Assembly: GCA_963750935.1 (NCBI GenBank)
Contig: CAVVSR010000014.1
Location: forward strand, 62,001 to 126,000
Reading direction: 5' to 3'
Origin: JACCXG01 sp963750935
GTDB lineage: Bacteria > Acidobacteriota > Vicinamibacteria > Vicinamibacterales > 2-12-FULL-66-21
DNA: 64,000 nucleotides
Position numbers and translations under genes: made by a program. Below the pieces are notes generated by a model that had not been told where the DNA came from, did no database searches, and was given only the letters and a program-made list of their open reading frames with translations. The stretch's first letter is position 1; each line of letters begins with the position of its first letter. Positions 40,195 through 50,112 of the stretch are shown one piece after another.

Positions 40195-41116
40195 TTATTT
40201 GCCGACATTCATGAACACACGAACGAACGCGATCACCGCCGGGCCCAGTATGACGACGTAGAGGGCCGGGAACAGAAACAGGACCAGCGGAAAGGCGAGC
40301 TTGACGCCGAGCTTGTTCGCGCGCTCTTCCGCGTCCTGCCGGCGCTTGGTTCTCGAGGTTTCGGCGTGTGTGCGAAGCGCCTGCGCAATGCTCGTGCCGA
40401 ACTTGTCGGTCTGCACCAGCAGCGCGACCAGCGACTGCACATCGTCCACCTGGGTCCGCCCCGCGAAGTTCTTGAACGCTTCCAGACGTGGCTTGCCGGC
40501 GCGGATCTCCGTCGTGATCAGGCGAAATTCGTGCGCCAGTGACGGATATGTGAATCTCGAGCTCGTCGGAGGCTTTCACGATCGCCTGGTCGAGTCCGCA
40601 TCCAGCCTCGACGCAGACGATGAAGAGGTCCAGCGCGTCGGGGAGGCCGTTCGCGAATCTCGCGCTTCCGCCGCTCGGTCAGCCTGCCGACGACTAGGCC
40701 CGGCAGCAGGTAGCCGAAACCCGCGGCGCACAGCGCATACATCCATCCCTCGACGATGCCGAAGAAGGACACCGCAGCCAGCCCGAACACGATCGGCGTC
40801 ACGCAGCGTCGCCAGCGAGTAGACGAACACCGCGGTCGGACTGGTAGAGACCGGCGCGTGTCAGGCGACGCCGGAGCCGGCCCAGTTCCTGTGGGGACTT
40901 CGGTACGCCAGGCAGCCGCTTGAACCGCGGATCGATGTCGACGATCGCCAGGTTGCTGGGGCCGATGATGTCGCCCGCCGGACCCGCGACCGTCAGCTGA
41001 CGGAGGCGGCGGCGTTCTGGCGCTGCCGCTGAGAGCGCCGCCGACGTGCCCCAGCCGGTGACGAGCGCAATGAACAGGAATCCGGCAACCAGGGTGATGA
41101 CCAGCTCGAGTGCCAT
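40195..41116 (-). CDS. tadC: TadC, inner-membrane protein of Tad pilus (three or more frame breaks)
   Basis: About 310 residues from ATG 41116 (MALELVITLVAGFLFIALVT). The type II secretion F-domain is recognised from GLPDALDLFIVCVEAGCGLDQAI, AHEFRLITTEIRAGKPR, RTQVDDVQSLVALLVQTDKFG and the C-terminal helices FPLVLFLFPALYVVILGP. Frame breaks lie near 40832, 40801, 40652 and 40553. At the first three, adding one GC restores the family-like sequence (SDRAVFVYSL, LRVTPIVFGL and EIRANGLPDAL). It forms the inner-membrane platform with TadB, encoded just upstream. Gap to TadB is 12 bases. Confidence 0.85.
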
Positions 41117-41128
41117 GACGTCAGGCTC

Positions 41129-42099
41129 CTAGTAGCGAATGTTGACGAGTTTGCGGATCATGATCGTCCCGATGACCTGCATCGACCCACCGACGATGAT
41201 CATCTTGATGCCAAGGGGATCGGTGAACATCACTTTCAGATGATTGGGCGAGACGATCGTGAGCATCAATCCCACGGCCGGCGGCAGGCAGGCGAGCACC
41301 CAGCCGGTGATTCGTCCGTGCGCAGTCACCGACCGCACGTGCCGTTTGACCTTGAAGCGATCGCGGATCACGCTGGACAGGTTGTCGAGCACTTCCGCGA
41401 GGTTGCCGCCGGTCTCTCGCTGCGTGAGCACGGCCGTGACGAAGAACCTGGCGTCGAGAATCGGGATCCGCTTGGCGAAGTCCTTGAGGGCGTCGCTCAT
41501 GGGCATGCCAAAATTCTGGCGGTCGTATACGAGCTTGAACTCCGCGCCAATCGGGTCGGCCATTTCTTCGGCAATCATTTGCAGACCTGTCGGGAACGCA
41601 TGACCGGCACGCAGTGACCGCGCCAACAAATCGATCGCTTCCGGAAACTGCTCTTCGAATTTCCCCAGCCGCCTCGTTCGCATGAAGTGCACCACGTAAA
41701 ACGGACGCATGCCGCAGAGCGGCGCGGCCGCGAGGCCCAGATACGTGTAGTAGGTGAACCACTTGACGAGCAGATACCCCGCGCACGCGAGCAGCAGCGA
41801 CGACATGCACGAGTGTGCCGACCGTGATATTCAGTCCCGACTGCGTGACCAGCCGCTCCAGCGGACCGGAGACGCCTTTGGTTCGCACGAGCATGGCCTG
41901 AACCGCCTGGACCCCGCTCAGTCTGTCGGCCGGGCGCTCGAGTTCGCCGGCGCTTCAGCAGGTTGCTGGCCACACCGGTCTTGCCGAGGCGCTTGAGCAG
42001 CTTCGATCGCTCATCGCCCTCCGGGCGCACGACGAACAGGTAGTAGGCGCCGAAGACGAGCGCGAAAATCAGGATGAACGTAAGGGCAACAATAGCCAT
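41129..42099 (-). CDS. tadB: TadB, inner-membrane protein of Tad pilus (two frame breaks)
   Basis: About 325 residues from ATG 42099. An N-terminal helix (ALTFILIFALVFGAYYLFVV) and a basic linker precede the F-domain (LPEAIDLLARSLRAGHAF-like FPEAIDLLARSLRAGHAFPT, ETGGNLAEVLDNLSSVIRDR and the final helices VLACLPPAVGLMLTIV). Frame breaks near 41950 and 41807 are both repaired by one GC (LLKRAGELERPAD and GTLVRMSSLLLACA). It stands directly after the TadA gene, and both TadB and TadC are needed for the platform on which the ATPase acts. Confidence 0.87.
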
Positions 42100-42112
42100 G
42101 TCTGCCTCGCGG

Positions 42113-43445
42113 TTAGCCGACGAGTTTCATGTGCTCGAACATGTCCGTGGGCAGCTGAACGCCAGCCAGGGCGAGCCGCTCCGCGCACTTCGGCCGGATG
42201 CCGGTCGCTCGGAACCGGCCCCGCACACGGCCCTCCTGTGAAATCCCCATGCGTTCGAACACGAAGATGTCCTGCATGGTGATGACCTCACCTTCCATGC
42301 CGGTGATCTCGGAGATCGCCGTGACTTTCCTCGTGCCGTCCGCCATGCGGCTGGCCTGAACGATCAGGTTGACGGCCGAGGCGATCTGCTGGCGGATGGC
42401 CTTCTCCGGAATGTTCAGGTTGGCCATCGCGACCATGGTGTCGAGCCGATACAGGGAGTCGCGAGGGGAGTTGGCGTGAATGGTCGTCAAGCTGCCATCG
42501 TGGCCGGTGTTCATCGCCTGCAGCATGTCGAGCGCTTCCTCGCTGCGCACCTCGCCGACGACAATGCGATCCGGCCGCATGCGCAGAGCGTTGACCACGA
42601 GATCGCGCTGCTTCACCGCGCCTTTGCCTTCGATGTTCGCCGGCCGGGTCTCGAGGCGCACGACGTGCCGCTGCCGCAGCTTCAGTTCGGCGGCGTCCTC
42701 GATCGTCACGACCCGCTCGTGGTCGCCGATGAAGCTCGACAGAATGTTGAGCAGCGTCGTCTTGCCGGCACCGGTGCCGCCGGACACGATGACATTGAGG
42801 CGGCAGCCCACGGCCGCGTCGAGGAAATCCTTCATCTGCGGAGTCCAGGACTCGCGCGCGACGAGGTCGTCGGCTCCGAGCTTGTCGGTGCGGAACCGGC
42901 GGATGGACATCGCCGATCCGTCGAGCGCGAGCGGCGGGATGATGGCGTTGACACGCGACCCGTCGGCGAGCCGGGCGTCGACCATCGGACTCGACTCATC
43001 GATGCGCCGGCCGATCGCGCTGACGATCCGTTCGATGATCTGCTGCAGGTGACGCTCGTCCTTGAAGGTGATGTCCGTCGGCTCCAGCCTGCCGTTGCGC
43101 TCGATGTACACCTGGTCGAAACGATTCACCAGGATGTCGGAAATCGCCGGGTCGGCAAGCAGCGTTCTCGAGGGGACCGAGACCGAACAGCTCGTGCATC
43201 ACGTCGCTGACGATGCTCTCCCGCTCGTAGAGGCTGAGCGGCGTCTTGTCTCGCTCGCGTTCGAGCATGCCGGTGATCAGCGAGCGGATTTCCGGCTCCG
43301 CATCCTCGCGCTTCACGCGAGTCAGACGATCGAGATTCAGTCGGTTGAGCAGATCCTGATGGATCCGGCTCTTCAGATCCTGATAGGCCGCGTTGCGCAT
43401 GTCAGCGGCGGCCGGGGGCGTCTCGAGTACGGTTAACGAGGTCAT
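42113..43445 (-). CDS. tadA: TadA/CpaF-type secretion ATPase (frame break at about 43163)
   Basis: About 445 residues. N-terminal domain with YQDLKSRIHQDLLNRLNLDRL and HELFGLGPLENALLADP, then the VirB11-like ATPase: Walker A VSGGTGAGKTTLLNIL, Asp box TIEDAAELKL, Walker B RPDRIVVGEVRSEEALDML and the His-box TGHDGSLTTIHANSP. The break lies at agcgttc (43160-43167), and AACGCGCTG restores PLENALLADPAISDILVN. Powers pilus assembly at the cytoplasmic face. Followed after 13 bases by TadB. Confidence 0.93.
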
Positions 43446-43475
43446 GGATGTCTTTTCTCGGATGATCAGCGTTGA

Positions 43476-44618
43476 CTAGCGGCGTCCGGACAGGAAGCCC
43501 TTGAATCCGCCCGACGCCTTCTCGGTTTTCTGTTTCTCGACTCCCGCCAGCTCGCGCGCCAGAGCCGTCAGCGACGCGGACAACTCATTGTGGTTGTCGA
43601 GTGTCAGCGGCCGGCCCTTGTGCATCGCCAGCAGCGCACGGCGATAGTCACTGGGGAACTGGTGGTCAATCGTGCCGCCGACCGCCTTCTCGACATCGCG
43701 CTGGCCGATCTCCGCACGGCCGTCGGTTCGATTGATGATGGTCGTGACTTTGGTCGTCGGATACCGGGATCGCAGGGCCGACGCCATGCGGCCGGCGTTG
43801 CGCACCGTGGCGAGCTCCTGGTTCGCGACGACGACGAGGTTGGCGACGTGGTCGAGGCTGTCGAGCACCGCCAGATCGGAGCGCGGCACGTCGAGCACGG
43901 TGTAGGCATATTGCGTCGCGGCAAGCTGCACCACCGAACCGATGCGACGGAGGTCGATCAATTTGGTGGCCGGCCGATCGGCCGATGCGAGCAGATCCAA
44001 CCCCGAGTTGGTCTTGACGACGAGACTCTTGAGGAACTCGGCGTCAAGTCGATGGATGTTCTCGAGCGCATCGAGCAGCGAAAACCGGGCATCGGCGCCG
44101 ACGAATACCGCGGCGTCACCGTACGCCAGATGCAGGTCGACGAGCAGCGTCCCACCCACCGACAGCTTCGCCAGCGTGGTGGCGACGTTGACCGCGGTCG
44201 TCGTCGTTCCGACCCCACCTTTGGCGCCGACGAAGGCGAACACCGGACCGCCGGTGACCACCGGTCGCTGTCCGAGCAGGCGCGTGATGGCGGCGTCGAA
44301 CTCGGCTTGCTTCAGCGGTTCAGCAATGCACTCGTTGACACCGGCGCGCATGCCCTCGAGCATCAGTGCCGGTTCGAGCGTGGCTGCCAGCAGCACGACG
44401 TTGGTCGTCGGGTGCAGCCGTTTCAGCGCCGCCAGGTCCGACGGGACGCGCCCGCTTCGGCGCACGTCCACGAGCAGCGCGTCGGGCTGCCCGGCCTTGG
44501 CGTCCATCAGTGACGAGAGATCCGAGATCCACGTTACCGTCGAGATGCGCCCGGAAGCACGAACCACTTCTTCGAGCTGCGGGTCGCGCGAACCAACGAT
44601 TGTCAGGAAAGCAGCCAC
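43476..44618 (-). CDS. tadZ: TadZ/CpaE-type ParA-like localization protein
   Basis: 380 residues from GTG 44618 (GAGG eight bases upstream). The N-terminal 125 residues form a receiver-like domain without a clear phosphorylation site (LLVDVRRSGRVPSDLAALKR). The ParA/MinD-like domain has the deviant Walker A VGAKGGVGTTTTAVNVA, GTLLVDLHLAYGDAAVFV and YTVLDVPRSDLAVLDSLDH. TadZ proteins position the Tad machine in the cell. Encoded between TadG and TadA; its C-terminus is basic (GFKGFLSGRR). Confidence 0.88.
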   Translation of the reverse strand: MAAFLTIVGSRDPQLEEVVRASGRISTVTWISDLSSLMDAKAGQPDALLVDVRRSGRVPSDLAALKRLHPTTNVVLLAATLEPALMLEGMRAGVNECIAEPLKQAEFDAAITRLLGQRPVVTGGPVFAFVGAKGGVGTTTTAVNVATTLAKLSVGGTLLVDLHLAYGDAAVFVGADARFSLLDALENIHRLDAEFLKSLVVKTNSGLDLLASADRPATKLIDLRRIGSVVQLAATQYAYTVLDVPRSDLAVLDSLDHVANLVVVANQELATVRNAGRMASALRSRYPTTKVTTIINRTDGRAEIGQRDVEKAVGGTIDHQFPSDYRRALLAMHKGRPLTLDNHNELSASLTALARELAGVEKQKTEKASGGFKGFLSGRR

Positions 44619-44635
44619 GTTATACGCCTCGTCTC

Positions 44636-45861
44636 TTAACGGACAAGAATGACGGTTGTGAGAAACGCCGATTCCGGATCGGTCGCGCCATCGCCATCGG
44701 CCAGCGCGGGATAGTGCGTCAGATATCCGATGACGTCGTTCCCGGGGGTAATACCTTGAATCCAGAATCCCAGGATCTTCGTGACCACGACCTCGGTGCG
44801 GCCGCCGGCCCGGGCCGCATCGTAGGTGTCCGGGTTGAAGACCGCGACCGCGACGTATCGCGGGCTGATGCCACAGGTCCCCGCGGCCATGCACCCACCA
44901 ACTGGCGCCCCGCGCCCGCCATTGGCCGAGGCGCTCCATGTCGCGTCGGGATCTTGTGCGATCAGGGCTTCCACTCCATGCGACGTCGGGCCGACCATGT
45001 TGCCGGGCTCGACGGTGAGCGGCATGCCAGGACTGATCACCGTCGGATCGCAGGTCGCGATGTTGGCTTCGTAGTTGGCACCACCCGGGCCTTCCACCGG
45101 ATTGATGACGACCGGAAAGAAGAAGCCCGGTCGGATCGCCTGCTGCGGGTTGCCGTGCTTCAGCGTCAACGGCGTGCCGTAGTCGGTCTCAACGCTGAAG
45201 CCCGTGTGGCCCTCGATCCCGGGCGCCACGTAGGCGTCGGCGGGATCGAGCACGGCGCCGGCGTTCTGGCCGTTCTGCACGTAGCGATTGAAATCGTCGT
45301 CCGGCGTCCAGGCGTTGTCCTGCGGCGTGTCGAGCAGTCGTTCCACTTGTCTGGCATGGCCCACGGCTTGACGCAGGTCGCGCTGTCGCCGGTCAGAATC
45401 CGCGCCGTCGCCGTCGCCCGAACGCCCTGCTCGGTCATGCCGAAGACCTTCGCGAGATAGGTCGGCAGCGGGTTGCCGCCGGCTCGCTGATTGCGGAAGA
45501 CATCGACCTTGACGCAGGTGTCCTCGCCCATGCCAGGAGTCGGCGGGCATGCCGGGAAGGTGACGTCGGCATCGGTCACGTCCGGCTCTTCGCCCCAGAC
45601 GAGATTGGCCTTGGCCACGGCGATGGCCTTCGCCCGCGCCGCGTCGAGGTCATCCGGGTCGTCGTAGGCGAGCGCGAGTGCGCCGGCGAGCGCTCCCGCG
45701 TCGGCCGCATTCTGCGCCTGACGCCGGCTCGACCACATCACGCCGTAGTCGAACACGAACGCCGTCAGAGCCAACAGCCCGAGCATCGCCACGGCGACCT
45801 GAATCAACACGGCGCCGCGTTCGTGGCCGACCGACGTTGTACGACGAGCCCTGGCAGTCAT
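44636..45861 (-). CDS. TadG-like pseudopilin/minor pilus protein (frame break at about 45338)
   Basis: About 408 residues. Starts at ATG 45861 overlapping the secretin stop (TAATG). The N-terminal region ERGAVLIQVAVAMLGLLALT has the pseudopilin-type processing site, but Gln stands where Glu is usual at +5. QAQNAADAGALAGALALA is the TadG-like signature. A long extracellular region with cysteines follows (GDSATCVKPWAMPDKWN ... LLDTPQDNAWTP). The frame break near 45338 does not fit the GC rule cleanly; one or four missing bases would join the parts. Ends 17 bases before TadZ starts. Confidence 0.82.
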
Positions 45862-47283
45862 TACTGTTTCTCAGCAGGTGCGGGTTTGGCGTTGCGCGGA
45901 GCGTCGACGGCGCCACCCGCGCCATCGAGCTGCTGTCCGATGTCGCCGCGCTTGATCAACGGGCGAATGCTGGTCGGCAGCGGCGGCACCTCGTCGGGAT
46001 TCAGCGGGCGCACCAGCCGCGGCGTGATCAGCACCATCAGCTCGGTCTCTTCCGCGCGATCCGCCTTGCTCTTGAACAGGTTGCCGATGATCGGCAGCTT
46101 GCTGAGAAGGGGCACTGCGGCCGTGTCGTCCTGGCGGATGTTGTTGAGGAGCCCGGCGATGGCAAATGACTGTCCGTCGCGCAGCTCCACGTCGGTCTCG
46201 GCCCGGCGCGAGTGTCAGTGCCGGAATTCGAAATCCCTCGAGGGTGATGCCGTTGGCGAAATCCAGCGAGCTCACTTCAGGCCGCACCTTCAGCCGAATC
46301 ACGTCGCCGGCGATCGTCGGGCGGAAGTTGAGACGGATGCCGAACTCCTTGAATATGACGGTCACCGCTCCAGTCGCCCCCTGCACGATTGGCACTGGGA
46401 ACTCGCCGCCGGCGAGGAAGCTGGCTTCCTGGCCGTTGTAGGCAATCAGGTTCGGCTCAGCCAGGCTCTGGAATCCGCCGCGCGACTGCAGCGCCCGCAG
46501 CACACCGCCGATGCCTTCCTCGGAGTTGAAGTAGAACAGGTTCAGGAAGTCGCTGAACACCAGGCCGTCGTCCTCGTCGAAGTCCGGGGCGGCGAACTGC
46601 TGCGTCGTCGACCGCGAGAGGAAATCGGCGCGCGTCGTGAACAGCGAGAGCCCGAGCTCGGTCAGGGCGCGGCGATTCACCTCGGCGAACCGCACCTGCA
46701 GCATCACCTGCTGGCTCTCGCTGCCGCCGGGAACCTGCAGCATGTTGATGATCTTCGTCTTGGTCGAGGACGCGGTGGCGATCTCGCCTGCCCGCAGCAT
46801 CACCGTCGTGCTCGACACCTGGCCCGACAGAATGATGGCTTCCTCGCTGACGCTGACCGCGATGTTCTCGCCCGGGAACAGCGCATGGAGCTGCTGCTCG
46901 AGCGTGGTGATCGCCGGCTCGACGACGATGTCAGCTGCCGGCGCTGGTCGGCGCCCCACATGATCAGGCTGACCGTCCCGGCGCGCTTGCCATCGACGAG
47001 GATTTCTCGAGGCTGCACGACGACCGCGTCGGCGATCTCCGGGTTGGTGATGGCAATTCGGGTGACCGCGAAGTCGCTCGGCACGACGGTCGACCGGCCG
47101 GCGGTGACGACCACGCGCTCGGTACTGCAGTCGCGCTGCGGCTGCCTGGCCTTGTGCCTGAGCGGCGGCCGGCGCGGCCTGCTGCGCCGACATCGGCAGG
47201 TCACACTGAATCGTCAGCAGAATAGTGAGGAAGGTCGTTCCCGCCGCAGCACGCTGCGGCAGAACAGAGTTGAAGATTCTCAT
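45861..47283 (-). CDS. RcpA/CpaC-type secretin (three frame breaks)
   Basis: About 475 residues with a signal peptide. The N-terminal BON/N0 region (FAVTRIAITNPEIADAVVV, REILVDGKRAGTVSLIMWG) and SGQVSSTTVMLRAGEIA are followed by the secretin core (VMLQVRFAEVNRRALTELGL, FLAGGEFPVPI, VELRDGQSFAIAGLL and VLITPRLVRPL). Breaks occur near 47134, 46933 and 46207. The first and last are repaired by one GC; the middle one needs one base. It forms the outer-membrane channel of the Tad pilus. ATGA overlap with the CpaB gene upstream. Confidence 0.88.
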
Positions 47284-48159
47284 TTCACGGTCTCCTCTGA
47301 GCGCTTGCCGCCCCGAAGGGCTTCGACGGTGTACTCTGGCTGCGCTGGGGTCGGGGTGTCAACGACGGGTGGCTTCGCGGTCGCGGCCCGCGCCGGGCCG
47401 GCCTTCGGCGCCTTCTTGGGCGCGGCTGGCGCCGGCGCAGTGCCGAGCAACCCCGCGGTGCGCACACCGGGCGTGTTCGTCGTCGCGGTGTCGAGCGGAT
47501 TGCGCAGCGCCAGCATGATCTGGCCTTCCGAGGCAGCGAGCGCGATGCGTTCGCCATCTTCTGGCGTCACGAGCAGTGTCACGACCGTGGTCGGGATCGG
47601 CTTGCCTTCCTTCTTGGTGTTCTCCTGGTCGAACCGCGTGCCTGCCGTCAGCACCTGCGCGTTGCTGACGACGACGCGGGTCGTGCTGTCCTCGTTGTTC
47701 TGCTTGCCCTGCAGCGTGACCATCACGTCGACCCGGGTTCCCGGCACAACGAATCCGGCGACGCCGATGACCTCGTTGACTTTGACCGAAATGGCGCGCA
47801 TGCCCTGGCGGAATCGACGGCGGCAGCCCGGCGCCGGCCTCGATGGGCGCGAGCTTGCTCGTCGTCAGCGGCTCGTTCTGTCCGACGTCGACAATGACGC
47901 CGCGCTCGACCACGTCTTCGACCTTGGCAAACGCGTCCGGCATCTGGGTGTCGGCGGGCCACTTGGCGAGCTTGACGTGGTCCTTGGTGAGGCGCGTGCC
48001 CAACTTCAACGGGTGCTGCGCGACGACGACGTCGACGGTCTTCATCTCGACGCCGGTCTTGGGTATCCGGGAAACGACCCGATACATGCCAAGGCTGGCT
48101 ACTGCCGCCAGCAGGACGGCAACGCCGACGACCGTGGCTGTACGTTTGCTGCGATCCAT
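47280..48159 (-). CDS. cpaB: CpaB/RcpC-type pilus assembly protein (frame break at about 47808)
   Basis: About 293 residues from ATG 48159. An N-terminal TM helix (ATVVGVAVLLAAVASLGMY) precedes an SAF domain (VDVVVAQHPLKLGTRLTKDH, FAKVEDVVERGVIVDVGQNE, LPPSIP, GMRAISVKVNEVIGVAGFV) and the RcpC region (PGTRVDVMVTLQG, QNAQVL-like SNAQVLTAG). An alanine/proline-rich tail follows. The break at ctggcgg (47805-47811) is repaired by CCGCGCCAG. CpaB supports the secretin in the periplasm, perhaps by binding cell-wall material. Confidence 0.9.
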
Positions 48160-48181
48160 GAACCTCTCCTTCGTAGTGTTT

Positions 48182-48641
48182 CTAAGAGCCTGCGACGATT
48201 TCCGTTCGCATGTTCGAAACGGCGGTGAGCGTGGCGGTGGCGTAGCTGGCGCCGAACATGGAACCGATGTCCGGCAAGAACGTGAACGTGTAGGTGTAGG
48301 TCACGGTCACTCTCCTGGACGGCATGGTGCTGGCGCCGGCGGACACCGTGATCGGCGACCGATGTCACCACCGGATTGGTCGCCGTCGTGGGCACGCCGC
48401 CGCTCGTGAGGTAATCCGCCACGCGCGCCTTGACGTCGTCTTCGGTGTAGCCAGGCAGGACGGCCATCCGGGCGCCCTCGCGGGCGGCGTTGGTTACGAT
48501 CTCGTAGCGCTGGAAGATGAACCCGAACTCGACGATTCCCAGCATGACGAGGAGCAGCAGCGGCAGCACGAGCGCGAACTCGATGAGATTTCCGCCGTCG
48601 TCGCCGCGGAACCGCCGAAGCATCTGCTTTACTTGAGCCAT
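48182..48641 (-). CDS. tadE: TadE-like minor pilin (frame break at about 48355)
   Basis: About 153 residues from ATG 48641. GDDGGNLIEFALVLPLLLLV is the TadE-type pseudopilin motif with processing after G and Glu at +5. REGARMAVLPGYTEDDVKARV and a C-terminal beta-rich part (TYTYTFTFLPDIGSMFG, ATATLTAVSNMRTE) follow. The break in atcggcgac (48351-48359) is repaired by GTCGCGCCGATC. The frame is open with the prepilin peptidase upstream, so start and separation are not certain. Confidence 0.83.
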
Positions 48642-49142
48642 AAGCGTCACCAGTGTTCCAATGGCGATGGGAAACGCGTAGGCGAGTCGCGGGCCCTTCG
48701 CGCCAGTCAGTGAAACCGTCTCCAGCGGACGGATGCCGCCGGACCGCCAATGTGCCAGCAGCAGCCACAGGTTGGTCAGCGCGGTCCGAAGATAGCCGTA
48801 TCCGAGCGCCACGATCAGAGCGATCACCCCGCCGGCGATGCTGGTCATCAGCGCCACCATGGCCACCTGGCCGGGGCCGAGCCAGGCGCCGACGGCGGCG
48901 AGCAGCTTCACGTCGCCGCCGCCCATTCCGCGCAGCGCGAACAGAGGGAAGAACAGGAGAACGCCGACACCATAACCAGCCACGCTCCAACCAGCGGCGT
49001 TCCATCCTCCGCTGAGGAGATGAAACAGCACCGCGGCGCCCGCAGCCGAAAAGGTCAGCACGTTCGGGATGCGCCGCGTCCGCAGGTCGGCGATGCACGC
49101 GAGCGCCAGAAGAGTGCCGACAAGAATGTGTAGAGCAGTCAT
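48642..49142 (-). CDS. Prepilin peptidase, A24 family (TadV/CpaA type)
   Basis: About 170 residues with six hydrophobic helices. ALACIADLRTRRIPNVLTF carries the first catalytic Asp with the usual D-x-R-x-R-x-I-P-N context, and FALRGMGGGDVKLLAAVGAW holds the second (GxGD). It processes the Flp pilins and TadE/TadG. Start ATG 49142 is preferred to TTG 49151. No stop separates it from the TadE frame (AFPIAIGTLVTLMAQVKQ), so it may be a natural peptidase-pseudopilin fusion or a stop hidden by an indel. In the alternative frame a TAA follows TGGCTCAAG at the expected end. Confidence 0.85.
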
Positions 49143-49199
49143 AACAGTCAATCCGGGCAGAGTGTTTGCGATCAGAGCCAGGCCACCGACATCAGCACG

Positions 49200-49433
49200 T
49201 CAACACCCGCCGCCGCCAGGATCAGGCGTGCACGCCGACAGGTCTTGCGCCGCCGTCTCGGCGCTGGTGTAGGCGTCGCCAACGCTGCCGACGATCAGTT
49301 GCCAGGTGAAAAAGGATGCGACCCCAACCAATGCTGCCAAAAGCGCGTATTCGATCAGGTCCTGTCCCGTGTCGTCACTGACGAACCGGTGCAGCAGCTC
49401 GTTGTCGACGGTGGCGCGTGTGGTCTTGGTCAC
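49200..49433 (-). CDS. Flp/Fap pilin 1
   Basis: 77 residues from GTG 49433, overlapping the end of the next pilin by four bases (GTGA). FVSDDTGQDLIEYALLAALVGVASFF contains the Flp motif: processing after G, then QDLIEY with Glu and Tyr at +5 and +6, and a hydrophobic helix. The leader is long and charged. The C-terminus (ACTPDPGGGGC) has two cysteines and a glycine run, which the other two pilins lack. One of three pilin genes in tandem. Confidence 0.9.
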   Translation of the reverse strand: MTKTTRATVDNELLHRFVSDDTGQDLIEYALLAALVGVASFFTWQLIVGSVGDAYTSAETAAQDLSACTPDPGGGGC

Positions 49434-49651
49434 AGCTGCGCCGCGGCGTTGAGCACCGTGATCAGGATGACGTTGTAGAAATTCTGAAGGCCATCTCTCA
49501 ACGGCGGCAGCAGTGTGACCGCCGTGATCGAAATCAGACCAGCGAGCAACGCGTACTCGATGAGATCCTGGCCGGTCTCTTCTGTGGCGAACGGGCGGAG
49601 CCTGGCCATCCCGGTTGCAACCATGAGATGAGAGCGTCGTGATTGATTCAT
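49430..49651 (-). CDS. Flp/Fap pilin 2
   Basis: 73 residues from ATG 49651. FATEETGQDLIEYALLAGLISITAVTLL has the same processing site and helix as its neighbours, with a leader of about 28 residues, longer than usual for Flp pilins. It lies after the 15-base hairpin at 49672-49704 and is translationally coupled to pilin 1. Confidence 0.9.
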   Translation of the reverse strand: MNQSRRSHLMVATGMARLRPFATEETGQDLIEYALLAGLISITAVTLLPPLRDGLQNFYNVILITVLNAAAQL

Positions 49652-49671
49652 CGCTAGTGTCCGTGAAAAGT

Positions 49672-49704
49672 GCGACACGCCGGAGCTGTGCTCCGGCGTG
49701 TCGC
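49672..49704 (-). terminator. Hairpin between pilin 3 and pilin 2 (partial terminator)
   Basis: gcgacacgccggagc / gctccggcgtgtcgc form a perfect 15-base stem with a three-base loop. On the minus strand it is followed by ACTTTTC. It lies eight bases after the stop of the first pilin gene (49712) and would let that gene be expressed above the rest of the locus. Confidence 0.75.
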
Positions 49705-49711
49705 GTGTGGA

Positions 49712-49876
49712 CTAGCCGAGCGCGGTGATGACGTCCTGGAACACGCCGTCGATCGCCGTCGCCACCAGGGGCAGCGTCGCCACGAGCGCCACCGCGATCA
49801 GGGCCGCCAGAAGGGCGTACTCGATCAGGTCCTGTCCCTCTTCCTCACGAACGAAACGAGCAACCAGATTCTTCAT
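49712..49876 (-). CDS. Flp/Fap pilin 3, first gene of the Tad locus
   Basis: 54 residues from ATG 49876 with GAGGAG nine bases upstream, the strongest ribosome site in the cluster. MKNLVARFVREEEGQDLIEYALL is the classic short Flp leader and processing site, followed by a helix (AALIAVALVATLPLVATAI) and a short tail. The compact leader, the strong ribosome site and the following hairpin suggest that it is the major pilin. Pilins 1 and 2 then look like minor or alternative subunits. Confidence 0.92.
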   Translation of the reverse strand: MKNLVARFVREEEGQDLIEYALLAALIAVALVATLPLVATAIDGVFQDVITALG

Positions 49877-50112
49877 TTGTCTACTCCTCACACACGTTGG
49901 TTAATAAACTGACGTTGTCTGCAGGGACCCCCCTGCCGGGTGTGGTTCGGCCCGTTCTGTTCGTGGGCACGCGACGTTTTTGCTGAACGCATCTCACCAG
50001 ATGTGGTGAATGGCCCCGCGAACGGTGTCGAACCTGGCGCAGTCCGTAGGCTGTGACATCCGCTGCGCACCCCGGATGCCTGCCAGTGCCGCCCTTATGC
50101 CGGGCGGCAATT
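49877..50112. other. Upstream region of the Tad locus, no firm promoter seen
   Basis: 236 bases between the PilZ gene and the first pilin. It probably carries the pilin promoter, but no TTGACA/TATAAT pair or clean -24/-12 element with correct spacing was found by eye. A short dyad gcagggacccccctgc is at 49920-49935. Confidence 0.5.

Noticed and set aside
40195..48641. Decayed tad locus with many pseudogenes
   Set aside because: Breaks share one motif and size, and all catalytic and structural motifs on both sides are intact, which points to sequence error.
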